This document shows positions 1 to 6,185 of a stretch of 7,550 nucleotides of DNA, piece after piece. The translations under genes were made by a program, and so were the position numbers. Location: assembly GCA_041495845.1 (NCBI GenBank), contig JBGQDM010000131.1:1-7550 (forward strand), read 5' to 3'. Origin of the DNA: JBGQDM01 sp041495845. GTDB lineage: Bacteria; Acidobacteriota; Terriglobia; Terriglobales; Acidobacteriaceae. The notes under the pieces were generated by a model. It was not told the origin of the DNA. It searched no databases and saw nothing but the letters and a program-made list of their open reading frames with translations. Position 1 is the stretch's first letter. Each line of letters begins with the position of its first letter.

Positions 1-197
1 CAGTCCAGGGTGCGCGCCAGGGCATGCGCCAACGTAGTTTTGCCCACGCCGGGCACACCCTCCAGCAGCAGATGGCCGCGGGCAAACACCGTCACCAGCG
101 CCAGCCGCACCACGTCATCCTTGCCCCGGATCACGGTGCGCAACGCTGATTCCAGAAGCCCGACAGTGGAGGCACGAGCGGCAGCTTGCGAGGACAT
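1..197 (-). CDS. MoxR-family AAA+ ATPase, N-terminal fragment (cut by window edge)
   Basis: Only the first 65 codons lie in the window; the gene runs off the left edge. The ATG at 197-195 is preceded directly by an in-frame TGA, so it is the first possible ATG. The fragment shows the typical MoxR opening: a short helix, then VIRGKDDVVRLAL (residues 22-34), then LLLEGVPGVGKTTLA, whose GVPGVGKT (residues 47-54) is a Walker A loop. MoxR ATPases are cytoplasmic chaperone-like ATPases, often encoded beside DUF58/VWA-domain genes and thought to act in maturation of metal-dependent or envelope complexes. Any such partner would lie left of the window. Walker B, sensor and arginine-finger regions are not visible. 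No Shine-Dalgarno is seen before the ATG. Family assignment is confident; the specific substrate cannot be judged. Confidence 0.88.
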   Translation of the reverse strand, partial: MSSQAAARASTVGLLESALRTVIRGKDDVVRLALVTVFARGHLLLEGVPGVGKTTLAHALARTLD

Positions 198-206
198 TCA
201 GCACGG

Positions 207-212
207 ATTCTA
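207..212 (-). promoter_or_regulatory. Candidate -10 box for the moxR-like gene (leaderless start)
   Basis: On the minus strand the hexamer TAGAAT (5 of 6 matches to TATAAT) ends nine bases before the moxR ATG. A transcription start about seven bases downstream would fall at or next to the start codon, which fits the lack of a Shine-Dalgarno. No convincing -35 hexamer is seen at the right distance. Weak evidence. Confidence 0.25.
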
Positions 213-276
213 GCCCGTCGCCGCCCGCAGGCAGGAGTTACGAACGTCACTGCCCGTGCCGGTCTGGTCCCGCTGC

Positions 277-305
277 TTGCGTTGTGCTTCCAATTTCGGC
301 AGAAT
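277..305 (+). promoter_or_regulatory. Candidate sigma-70-type promoter for the 201-aa membrane protein
   Basis: TTGCGT at 277-282 and CAGAAT at 300-305 are separated by 17 bases. The -10-like box ends eight bases before the ATG at 314, so the transcript would have almost no leader. There is no clear Shine-Dalgarno before this ATG either. The hexamers are only partial matches to consensus. Confidence 0.25.
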
Positions 306-313
306 GAGCGGCC

Positions 314-919
314 ATGCTTGCCGGACAGAAGGCGCCTGCCTCGGAATCTTCGCTGACCCCGCGTGTGTTGCGGGTGGGACTGATCTGGATGGTGTGCGCT
401 ATCGCCGCCGGTGCGGCCGGCCTGCTCCGCGCCGGTCCAGCCCGCCTGCCCCAGATCGTGGCCGTTGGATTGACGGTGGTCGTCGCACTGCTGGCCCTCG
501 GCTTGCCGGGCTTTCGAACATGGCTTTGTGCGGTGGACGTGCGCGCGCTCGTACTCTTCCACGTTGTGCGTTTTGTGGGATTTTACTTTCTCGTGCTCTA
601 CCGCCGCGGCGAGCTGCCTTACGATTTTGCCGTCAAGGGCGGCTGGGGAGACATTGTTGTTGCCGCCATCGCGCTGATCGTTGCCGCTCTTCCCGCGGCA
701 TCGAGCGTGCGACCCACGGCGCTGCGCCTATGGAATGTGTTGGGTGCCGCTGACATTTTGTTTGTGGTGGTGACCGCGGGGCGCCTGGCCTCAAGCCAGC
801 TCGGCTCGATGGATGCGCTGCGGCGACTGCCGCTCAGCCTGCTACCCACCTTCGTCGTCCCCATTATTTTCGTGACCCATGGTGTGATCTTCCTGCGGAT
901 TTGGCGGGGAACGATATGA
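314..919 (+). CDS. Polytopic inner-membrane protein of unknown function
   Basis: I do not recognise this 201-residue protein. It looks like a six-helix integral membrane protein, with hydrophobic stretches near residues 20-39, 48-66, 79-96, 112-128, 140-157 and 175-195. The most distinctive part is the loop after helix 3, containing FHVVRFVGFYFL (82-93) and then GELPYDFAVKGGWGDI (99-114), rich in Gly, Pro and charged residues that look functionally constrained. His83 and His189 (in VTHGVIF) lie at membrane borders and could bind a cofactor, but this is only a guess. Start: ATG at 314; an ATG ten bases earlier is in another frame. It is divergent from the moxR-like gene (116 bp apart) and converges on htpX with a 23-base gap. 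The dense hydrophobic pattern supports a real gene. Confidence 0.75.
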   Translation: MLAGQKAPASESSLTPRVLRVGLIWMVCAIAAGAAGLLRAGPARLPQIVAVGLTVVVALLALGLPGFRTWLCAVDVRALVLFHVVRFVGFYFLVLYRRGELPYDFAVKGGWGDIVVAAIALIVAALPAASSVRPTALRLWNVLGAADILFVVVTAGRLASSQLGSMDALRRLPLSLLPTFVVPIIFVTHGVIFLRIWRGTI

Positions 920-942
920 AGCGGGTCTGAAGCGCTGTCGGA

Positions 943-1806
943 TTATTGCCGGAACTCAGCCGGACGCCCGGTGAGCCGCTCGATTCGCTTGGCGATGGGC
1001 GGATGCGTCGAGAACAAGCTGCTGAAATTGATGCCCAACAGCGGCTGCACGATGAACAAGTGCGCGGTGCTGGGTGTGCCCGCCATAGGCACGCGGCGCG
1101 AATAGGCGTCGAGCTTGCCCAGCGCGCTGGCCAGCGCGTATGGGTTGCCGGTGAGATGCGCGCCGGTGGCGTCCGCTTCATACTCGCGCGAGCGCGAAAC
1201 CGCCATCTGGATTAACAGTGCCGCCACCGGAGCCAGAAAAATCATGATGAGCGCGCCAATGCCCCCGCCGCGCCGGTCATCGTCGCGGCCGCCACCCATC
1301 CCGCCAAAAATCATGCCCCAGCGCGCCATGTCCGCCATCCAGGTGATGGCTCCGGCCAGCGTTGCAGCAACCGAGCTGATCAAGATGTCGCGGTTGCGCA
1401 CATGCCCAAGTTCGTGGGCCAGCACACCTTCCAGTTCTTCGTCGGTCAGCAGTTCGAGAATGCCTGCGGTCACCGCCACCGATGCGTGTGCTGGATTGCG
1501 CCCCGTGGCAAAGGCATTGGGTGAGTCTGCTGGGATGACGTAAATCTTCGGCATGGGCAGGCCGCTACGTTGCGTCAGTCGCTCCACAATCTGATAGGCA
1601 CGCGGCAATTGCTCGCGGGTTACGGGCTGCGCGCGATAAGCGGCCAGCGCCAGCTTGTCCGAGAAGAAGTAAGAAACGAAGTTCATCAGCCCGGCAAGAA
1701 TCAGCGCTATCAGCATGCCGCGCTGCCCGCCAAAAGCGCGCCCGGCGAAGACCAGCGCCAGCGTGAGGGCAGTCAGCAGGAACGCGGTTTTGAAGGTGTT
1801 GCCCAT
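943..1806 (-). CDS. htpX: HtpX-like M48 family zinc metalloprotease (membrane quality control)
   Basis: The 287-residue protein matches HtpX in length and order. Two N-terminal membrane helices (about 5-24 and 30-48) come first. A cytoplasmic segment with NAFATGRNPAHASVAVTAGIL (98-116, given here only to mark position) follows, then the zinc motif HELGH at 131-135, two more hydrophobic stretches (about 143-160 and 184-203), and SREYEAD, in which Glu208 is the expected third zinc ligand. The C-terminal STHPPIAKRIERL (266-278) is a family hallmark. HtpX proteins degrade misfolded inner-membrane proteins. A Gly/Asp/Arg-rich loop (168-182) sits between helices. I chose ATG at 1806 because GAGG lies seven bases upstream and a membrane helix follows at once; the frame stays open further upstream but that extension overlaps the preceding gene. 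It is the last gene of the operon here, 64 bases after its neighbour. Confidence 0.93.
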   Translation of the reverse strand: MGNTFKTAFLLTALTLALVFAGRAFGGQRGMLIALILAGLMNFVSYFFSDKLALAAYRAQPVTREQLPRAYQIVERLTQRSGLPMPKIYVIPADSPNAFATGRNPAHASVAVTAGILELLTDEELEGVLAHELGHVRNRDILISSVAATLAGAITWMADMARWGMIFGGMGGGRDDDRRGGGIGALIMIFLAPVAALLIQMAVSRSREYEADATGAHLTGNPYALASALGKLDAYSRRVPMAGTPSTAHLFIVQPLLGINFSSLFSTHPPIAKRIERLTGRPAEFRQ

Positions 1807-1813
1807 GGTGAGG

Positions 1814-1817
1814 CCTC
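1814..1817 (-). promoter_or_regulatory. Ribosome binding site of htpX
   Basis: GAGG seven bases before the ATG at 1806. It decides the start against the longer open frame that reaches back into the preceding gene. Confidence 0.6.
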
Positions 1818-1870
1818 TTCCACTATTAGATGCGGAGAAAGCGGGAGGAGGTTCATGACTGCCCGCCTGG

Positions 1871-3163
1871 TCAGTCGCCTTGGGTGCGCTGCATCGCCCG
1901 CAACAGGGTTTGGTCCAGCGCTGCCTTGTGCTTTTCGTACTCTGCGGGCGTAATGCGCCCCTTGAGGCGGTCGAGTTCCAGTCGCAGCAGTTCTGCTTCA
2001 AGCGCCTGCAGCAACAGCGCACCGCTGGGAGCAGGAGCAGCCGGCGTTGCTGGCGCCGCAGCTGGCGCTGCAACACTGCGGGCAGGCGTCGGAATTGAAG
2101 CGGCTCCAATCTCCGCAGCTTCTACGCTCGCCTCGCGCGAACGATTGGTCACGTAGTAAGCGAGCCCCGCCAGAATCACAGCAAATCCACCGAGCAGCCA
2201 CCAGCGGAAATTCTGCAGCGGATCAGGCGCGTCAATGGGTGCACCGAGTCCGCCCCCCGGACGACCCGGCATCGATCCACCCGAAGTTTGCGCTTCCCCA
2301 TCTCCTGGTCCGCCGCCTTGACCTTCTTCCGGCAGAGTTCCCGTGCCGGAGATCTTGAACGCCAGCGATTGTCCCGGCTGCGTTTGCTGCGCTACTTGCA
2401 CGATTGCATTCGACACTCCCGGCCCATTCTGCATGGTCTGGAACACGGCCGGCGTCTGCGCCTCAAACTGCATCGATTTGGGCAGCATGACGACGAGATG
2501 CTGCAACGGATACGCCGACTTCGGGTCGATCGTGGCCGATCCTGGATACGGCAGGTGATAGGCCACCTGCATTTGCGTCTCGCCCGGGCGCAACGGGAAA
2601 GAGAACGAATGCGCGTTCTTCCCGCGCGGAGTCACGGTCACACTCACCGGTTGCCCCCCCGGCGATTTCGCCATCGAGGTATCCAGCACCGCGCCTTCCG
2701 GCACAAAGAACTGGAAGTTGGACTCGGCCACCTGAGTTCGCGGCGGCTTCGATTCGTTATTCACCGCAAAGAGGCGCGTGATCCGCAACTGGTCGCCTTC
2801 GGTCTGCAGTTTGAGCACGTCCACCGTGTAAGACAGGCCCTCAACTTTTTGCGCCGCATCGTAGACCTGGACCTCGACCGAGGTTGTTCCCGGAGGCGCC
2901 ATGCGGAAATACGACGCACCTTGATAGGTGGCGCGGACAAGATGAGGGGCACCACCATCCGGCAACTTCAGGCTGAAACTGCCGTGGGCGTCGGTCTTGG
3001 TGCTGCCCGCTTCGTGCATGCCACCGGCCAATTGCAACAGCGTGACCTGCACATTGGCGGCAGGCTTGTCGTTGGTGCCATTGGTGACCGTGCCGGTCAG
3101 CGTTTGAGCGCCGGCGAAACAGGAAAGCAGCAGGAGAAAAGAGCAAACGCGCAGCAATTTCAA
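1871..3163 (-). CDS. Secreted/membrane-anchored protein: Ig-like regulatory domain, TM helix, SHOCT-like helical tail
   Basis: This 430-residue protein has an N-terminal signal (1-19, possible cleavage after AGA; LLSC at 12-15 is an alternative weak lipobox). A carboxypeptidase-regulatory-like beta sandwich follows (about 20-102, with LTGTVTNGTNDKPAANVQV and TDAHGSFSLKLP), then a further beta-rich extracytoplasmic part (about 103-275). After that come a Gly-rich linker (281-307), one TM helix (about 320-337), a Pro/Ala-rich linker (357-380) and a Leu/Glu helical tail with LDRLKGRITPAEYEKHKAAL (397-416), which resembles SHOCT-type modules. The tail would be cytoplasmic. The start is TTG, overlapping the TGA of the preceding gene as TTGA, with GAAAGG nine bases upstream; no ATG occurs until residue 49, which would lose the signal. 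Its place between a CcmI-like gene and htpX suggests an envelope role linked to cytochrome maturation, but the function is unknown. Confidence 0.85.
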   Translation of the reverse strand: MKLLRVCSFLLLLSCFAGAQTLTGTVTNGTNDKPAANVQVTLLQLAGGMHEAGSTKTDAHGSFSLKLPDGGAPHLVRATYQGASYFRMAPPGTTSVEVQVYDAAQKVEGLSYTVDVLKLQTEGDQLRITRLFAVNNESKPPRTQVAESNFQFFVPEGAVLDTSMAKSPGGQPVSVTVTPRGKNAHSFSFPLRPGETQMQVAYHLPYPGSATIDPKSAYPLQHLVVMLPKSMQFEAQTPAVFQTMQNGPGVSNAIVQVAQQTQPGQSLAFKISGTGTLPEEGQGGGPGDGEAQTSGGSMPGRPGGGLGAPIDAPDPLQNFRWWLLGGFAVILAGLAYYVTNRSREASVEAAEIGAASIPTPARSVAAPAAAPATPAAPAPSGALLLQALEAELLRLELDRLKGRITPAEYEKHKAALDQTLLRAMQRTQGD

Positions 3164-3519
3164 GCCTTCGTACCTTTCGACGGAGAAATGGCCGCGCCCG
3201 CGGCACCTTCCAGTTGCGCGATCTCGGCCAGCACCACCACGGCTTCGTCTTCCAGGCTTTTCTTCAACGATTGGTGATCGTCGTCGGAGAGCTTGCCGGC
3301 GCGGTATTCAAAGTTCAGATCGCGCAGATTTTCGTACACCACTTCCTTGCGTTCTCCTAAATAGCCTAGCCGGTCTTTGTCCGGACCGGAGAAGACGTGC
3401 AGAGGAATGGCAAAGACATAGTAGAAGCAGCCCAGAGTCAGCAACGCGGCAACGATGTAGAACGCCAGCGCAGAGTCGGAGCCAGCTGCCTGCAGCCAGA
3501 AAAGGGAAGCGATAATCAT
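3160..3519 (-). CDS. CcmI/CycH N-terminal-domain-like small membrane protein
   Basis: The 119-residue product has one membrane helix (about 17-38). A short basic/proline segment follows, then a charged helical region KEVVYENLRDLNFEYRAGKL (58-77) and DDDHQSLKKSLEDEA (79-93). The pattern 'L-dL-x-Y-x-x-GKLs-x-x-D' is that of the N-terminal domain of CcmI/CycH-type proteins, which tether apocytochrome to the haem lyase. Full CcmI proteins carry a long TPR domain after this, which is absent here, so the protein is at most the membrane/coiled part. Its ATG overlaps the ccmH stop as ATGA, and AAGGA sits nine bases upstream (3533-3529). Position directly after ccmH supports the assignment. It could instead be an unrelated small membrane protein with a SHOCT-like helical hairpin. 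Confidence 0.72.
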   Translation of the reverse strand: MIIASLFWLQAAGSDSALAFYIVAALLTLGCFYYVFAIPLHVFSGPDKDRLGYLGERKEVVYENLRDLNFEYRAGKLSDDDHQSLKKSLEDEAVVVLAEIAQLEGAAGAAISPSKGTKA

Positions 3520-3986
3520 AGTTCGGTGTCCTTGCGTGCCTGCTCTCGCAGCCGTGCGGCTTCTGGCGAGTCATCCACCGCCTGGCTGGGCGCCGGTCGC
3601 CGCGCATTCCACACCCGCACAATCAGGACCGTGACTCCCAGCCCTGCGACCAAAACGAAAAACGGCATGACCCAGGCGACGCGGTTAAACCCCGTGGTCG
3701 TGGGCGCAGCCAGAACCGTGGGCCCGAATTTTTGCACAAACCCCTGCAATGTGAGGTCGTCGTTGTCGCCGCGCTGCAGTGCCGCACTCAGGTCGTTGCG
3801 CATGCCGTCAGAGTACTGGCAGCCCACGTGGTTGCACTCCAGCAGAATCTGGTTGCAGCCGCACATGCACATCAGCTTGTGGCCGAGCTTGTTGAACCGT
3901 GCATCATCGCTCGCACCCACCAACAGCAGCACCGCGGATGCGACCACGACCACTTGCAGTGCACGGCGAAAGGGCAGGCGGCGCAT
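3516..3986 (-). CDS. ccmH: CcmH-type cytochrome c biogenesis protein with CxCxC cysteine cluster
   Basis: CcmH proteins hold or reduce the CXXCH thiols of apocytochrome c at the outer face of the inner membrane. This 156-residue protein has a signal/anchor (about 8-25), the domain FNKLGHKLMCMCGCNQILLE (31-50) continuing into CNHVGCQYSDGMRNDL (51-66), and a second membrane helix (about 104-123) followed by a charged tail. The classical LRCxxCQ motif is replaced by LMCMCGCNQ, giving Cys40, Cys42 and Cys44, plus Cys51 and Cys56. 'DGMRNDL' corresponds to the family's conserved 'DMR' stretch. I chose the ATG at 3986, which shares its A with the ccmF stop (TGATG). The frame is open 41 codons further upstream, but that part is out-of-frame ccmF sequence and lacks a signal at its start. 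The next gene overlaps by ATGA. Confidence 0.9.
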   Translation of the reverse strand: MRRLPFRRALQVVVVASAVLLLVGASDDARFNKLGHKLMCMCGCNQILLECNHVGCQYSDGMRNDLSAALQRGDNDDLTLQGFVQKFGPTVLAAPTTTGFNRVAWVMPFFVLVAGLGVTVLIVRVWNARRPAPSQAVDDSPEAARLREQARKDTEL

Positions 3987-6001
3987 CAATCCGCCCCCGC
4001 GGGTGCGGTCAGCACCCGCGCCGCTACCGTGGCCCGCACCGCCACGGTGTTGGGTAGCAAGGCCAGGATCGTCCCCAACACCATCAAATGCACTCCCGCC
4101 CAAATCCACGACACCAGCGGGTTCAAATGCACTTTCAGGATGGGATGACCGGTCTGCTCATTGAGCCCTTCGTAGACGACGTACAGATCTTCTTTCATCG
4201 TGTAGTAGATATCGGGCCGTGTCGAGGGCTGATTGCTGGCTTTGAAGACCAGGCGCGTCGGATACAGCGTATCCACCTGCTTTCCGCTCTTGAAGACGTC
4301 AAGAATGGCGGACTCGCTGCTGTAGTTGGGATTGTCATCCTGAGTGTAGGAGCGGCAGATGAGCTCGTAGACGCCGATCTTCATGGAGTCGCCGTTGCCC
4401 ATTTCTTTTTCCTGCTCCTGATTAAAAGCTGCCCCGGCCAGGCCAATGACGATCACGGCCACGCCAAAGTGCACCACATACCCGCCATAACGGCGTGTGT
4501 TGCGGCGGCCCAACTGCACCATGGAGGCGGGAAGGCCTTGCCCAGTGTGCCGGCTAATCACCCGCCCACCGCGCACGAATTCCGATACCACCGTGAACGC
4601 CACCAGCGCCGCCAGCGCGAAGGTCATCAACGAAAAGAAATAGCTGGCATCCACCCAGGGGCGTACGCCCAAGACCAACAGCGCCACCACCACCGCGAGC
4701 GCTCCGACCGCCGGCCAGAAAAAGTTGCGCCGGATGCTTTCCAGCGAAGTTTTGCGCCACGCCAGCAACGGTCCCACCGCGGTCAGCATCAGCAGCAACA
4801 GTCCGACCGGGATGATGACCTTGTTAAAGAAGGGTGGTCCCACCGTGATCTTGTTTCCCTGTACCCACTCGGAAAGAATCGGAAATAGAGTTCCCCAGAG
4901 CACCGTAAAACAGGCCGCTACGAAGAGCAGGTTGTTAAACAGGAAACTCGACTCGCGTGAAACCAGCGATTCCAGCCGGTGCTCGCTCTTGAGGTGGGAG
5001 TGGTTCTTGAGGAAGAAGAACAGGCACACGCACACCGTCAGCGTCATGAAAACCACAAACCAGGTTCCAATCGAGGACTGTGCGAAGGCATGCACCGAGC
5101 TGACCACGCCGCTGCGGGTCAGAAACGTTCCCAGGATGCAAAGCAAGAACGTGCCGAAGATGAGCAATACGTTCCACGCCTTCAGCATGCCGCGCTTTTC
5201 CTGCATCATCACCGAATGTAGAAATGCGGTGCCCGTCAGCCAGGGCATCCACGAAGCATTTTCCACCGGATCCCAACCCCAGTAGCCGCCCCATCCGAGC
5301 ACGTTGTACGCCCAGTGTGCGCCCAGCGAAATCCCCACCGTCAGGAAGCCCCAGGTCACCATGGTCCAGCGCCGCGTGATGGCGATCCACTTTTCGCCGG
5401 GATAGCGCATGATCAGCGCCGCCAGTGCAAATGCAAAGGGCACCGTAAAGCCAACATAGCCGAGATAGAGCATGGGCGGGTGGATGACCATTTCCGCATA
5501 CTGCAACAGCGGATTCAGTCCGTTGCCGTCCGGCTGAAGCGGGCCACTGGCAAGGGAGAAGGGTTTGGCTGCGAAGTTGACCAGCAATAAGAAGAAGACC
5601 TGCACCGCTGCCATGATGGCCGACGCGTACGCGAACAAGCGCGGGTCGGTACGATGACGCAGCCGCAGCACCAGCCCATACATCGAAAGTAGCCAAGCCC
5701 AAAACAGCAGCGAACCTTCCTGCCCCGACCAGAGCACGGCAAACTTGTAGGGAAGCGGCAAGTCACGATTGCTATGCTGCCGGATGTACTCAATGGAAAA
5801 ATTGTCCTGAAAGGCGCCCGTCACCAGCGTGATGGCCGCCAGGGTCACCATGAAGAAGGTGGCGATTCCGGCCCGGCGCGCCGTTTCTCCCAACCGCAGC
5901 CCGCTTTCGCCGCGCAGGAGCAGGCCCACCACTCCCGCCACGAGTGAGTACAAACTCAACACGAGGGCGAGGAGGAGGGTAAAACTTCCAATTTGTGCCA
6001 T
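3986..6001 (-). CDS. ccmF: CcmF, cytochrome c haem lyase core subunit
   Basis: CcmF receives haem from the CcmE chaperone and attaches it to apocytochrome c in the periplasm. The 671-residue protein has about 14-15 membrane helices. The tryptophan-rich WWD domain reads WGGYWGWDPVENASW (237-251). All four histidines expected from the family are present: His174 (VIHPPMLY), His262 (TAFLHS), His304 (RSGVVSSVHAFA) and His511 (YGGYVVHFGVAV). A periplasmic C-terminal part (about 528-628) precedes the last helix (about 629-650). Length agrees with bacterial CcmF. The annotated start is ATG at 6001 because AAGGGG lies five bases upstream; a TTG directly before it is too close to that site. It is the first gene of a minus-strand operon and shares one base with ccmH. 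A very stable hairpin lies within its last codons. Confidence 0.97.
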   Translation of the reverse strand: MAQIGSFTLLLALVLSLYSLVAGVVGLLLRGESGLRLGETARRAGIATFFMVTLAAITLVTGAFQDNFSIEYIRQHSNRDLPLPYKFAVLWSGQEGSLLFWAWLLSMYGLVLRLRHRTDPRLFAYASAIMAAVQVFFLLLVNFAAKPFSLASGPLQPDGNGLNPLLQYAEMVIHPPMLYLGYVGFTVPFAFALAALIMRYPGEKWIAITRRWTMVTWGFLTVGISLGAHWAYNVLGWGGYWGWDPVENASWMPWLTGTAFLHSVMMQEKRGMLKAWNVLLIFGTFLLCILGTFLTRSGVVSSVHAFAQSSIGTWFVVFMTLTVCVCLFFFLKNHSHLKSEHRLESLVSRESSFLFNNLLFVAACFTVLWGTLFPILSEWVQGNKITVGPPFFNKVIIPVGLLLLMLTAVGPLLAWRKTSLESIRRNFFWPAVGALAVVVALLVLGVRPWVDASYFFSLMTFALAALVAFTVVSEFVRGGRVISRHTGQGLPASMVQLGRRNTRRYGGYVVHFGVAVIVIGLAGAAFNQEQEKEMGNGDSMKIGVYELICRSYTQDDNPNYSSESAILDVFKSGKQVDTLYPTRLVFKASNQPSTRPDIYYTMKEDLYVVYEGLNEQTGHPILKVHLNPLVSWIWAGVHLMVLGTILALLPNTVAVRATVAARVLTAPAGAD
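3998..4020 (-). other. Perfect 9-bp GC hairpin at the ccmF-ccmH junction
   Basis: CGCGGGTGC (3998-4006) and GCACCCGCG (4012-4020) are exact inverted repeats with a five-base loop. In the transcript the stem lies in the last codons of ccmF, and its 3' base is 11 nt before the ccmH ATG, just upstream of a G-rich stretch that is the only possible ribosome binding site. No U-run follows, so it is not a standard terminator. It may tune coupling between ccmF and ccmH, or may be a coincidence of Ala/Thr/Val codons. Confidence 0.5.
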
Positions 6002-6006
6002 CAAGA

Positions 6007-6012
6007 CCCCTT
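6007..6012 (-). promoter_or_regulatory. Ribosome binding site of ccmF
   Basis: AAGGGG on the minus strand, five bases before the ATG at 6001. It favours this ATG over the TTG one codon upstream, which would leave only two bases of spacing. Confidence 0.6.
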
Positions 6013-6025
6013 AAGGTTCTCTGCC

Positions 6026-6054
6026 ATTTTTTCAGAAAGGCCGAGGCGTGGCAA
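6026..6054 (-). promoter_or_regulatory. Candidate sigma-70-type promoter of the ccmF operon
   Basis: On the minus strand TTGCCA (6054-6049, 5 of 6 to consensus) is followed after 17 bases by AAAAAT (6031-6026, 4 of 6). Transcription would begin near 6019 and give an 18-nt leader that holds the AAGGGG ribosome binding site. Confidence 0.4.
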
Positions 6055-6123
6055 CTCACCATGTTACCCGGGAGTGCAGGGGATGACGCGCCGCAGTACC
6101 AGGGGGCACCGTGAAATCTCCGC

Positions 6124-6138
6124 ACAGTACACTACTGT
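6124..6138. promoter_or_regulatory. Dyad site 1: ACAGTA-N3-TACTGT
   Basis: Perfect 6+6 inverted repeat with a 3-base centre, in the ccmF/lectin intergenic region. It lies about 70 bases upstream of the candidate ccmF -35 and about 90 bases upstream of the candidate lectin -35. It resembles an operator for a dimeric regulator. I cannot assign a factor; it does not have the CTGT-N8-ACAG order of an enterobacterial LexA box. Confidence 0.35.
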
Positions 6139-6164
6139 TTCATGACCCGCAGTCTGTCCCCAGC

Positions 6165-6175
6165 ATAGGGCCTAT
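6165..6175. promoter_or_regulatory. Dyad site 2: ATAGG-N1-CCTAT
   Basis: Perfect 5+5 inverted repeat around a single base, 26 bases after dyad site 1. Short enough to be chance; listed because it is one of three dyads in 76 bases. Confidence 0.25.
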
Positions 6176-6185
6176 CCTACAGATG

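Noticed and set aside
131..562. 143-codon minus-strand open frame across the moxR/membrane-protein gap
   Set aside because: Arg/His/Gln-rich and out of frame with moxR. It is antisense to the start of a gene with clear membrane helices.
920..942. Possible bidirectional terminator between the converging genes
   Set aside because: Only an AGCG/CGCT four-base repeat is seen, with no U-run on either strand.
1123..1138. Perfect 16-bp palindrome CGCGCTGGCCAGCGCG
   Set aside because: Lies inside htpX where Ala/Leu/Ser codons (ALASAL) in GC-rich usage readily produce it. No other sign of a site.
1807..2109. Upstream extension of the htpX frame to 388 codons
   Set aside because: The added residues overlap the C-terminal coding part of the preceding gene in another frame and would put about 100 low-complexity residues before the N-terminal membrane helix. 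The ATG at 1806 has a good ribosome binding site.
2288..3277. 329-codon plus-strand open frame antisense to the 430-aa gene
   Set aside because: Arg/His-rich, low-complexity translation with no domain pattern. The minus strand here encodes a coherent signal peptide, beta domain and TM protein. High GC commonly leaves such antisense frames open.
4088..4888. 266-codon plus-strand open frame antisense to ccmF
   Set aside because: The translation is His/Gln/Arg-rich with no membrane or domain pattern, while ccmF on the other strand is certain.
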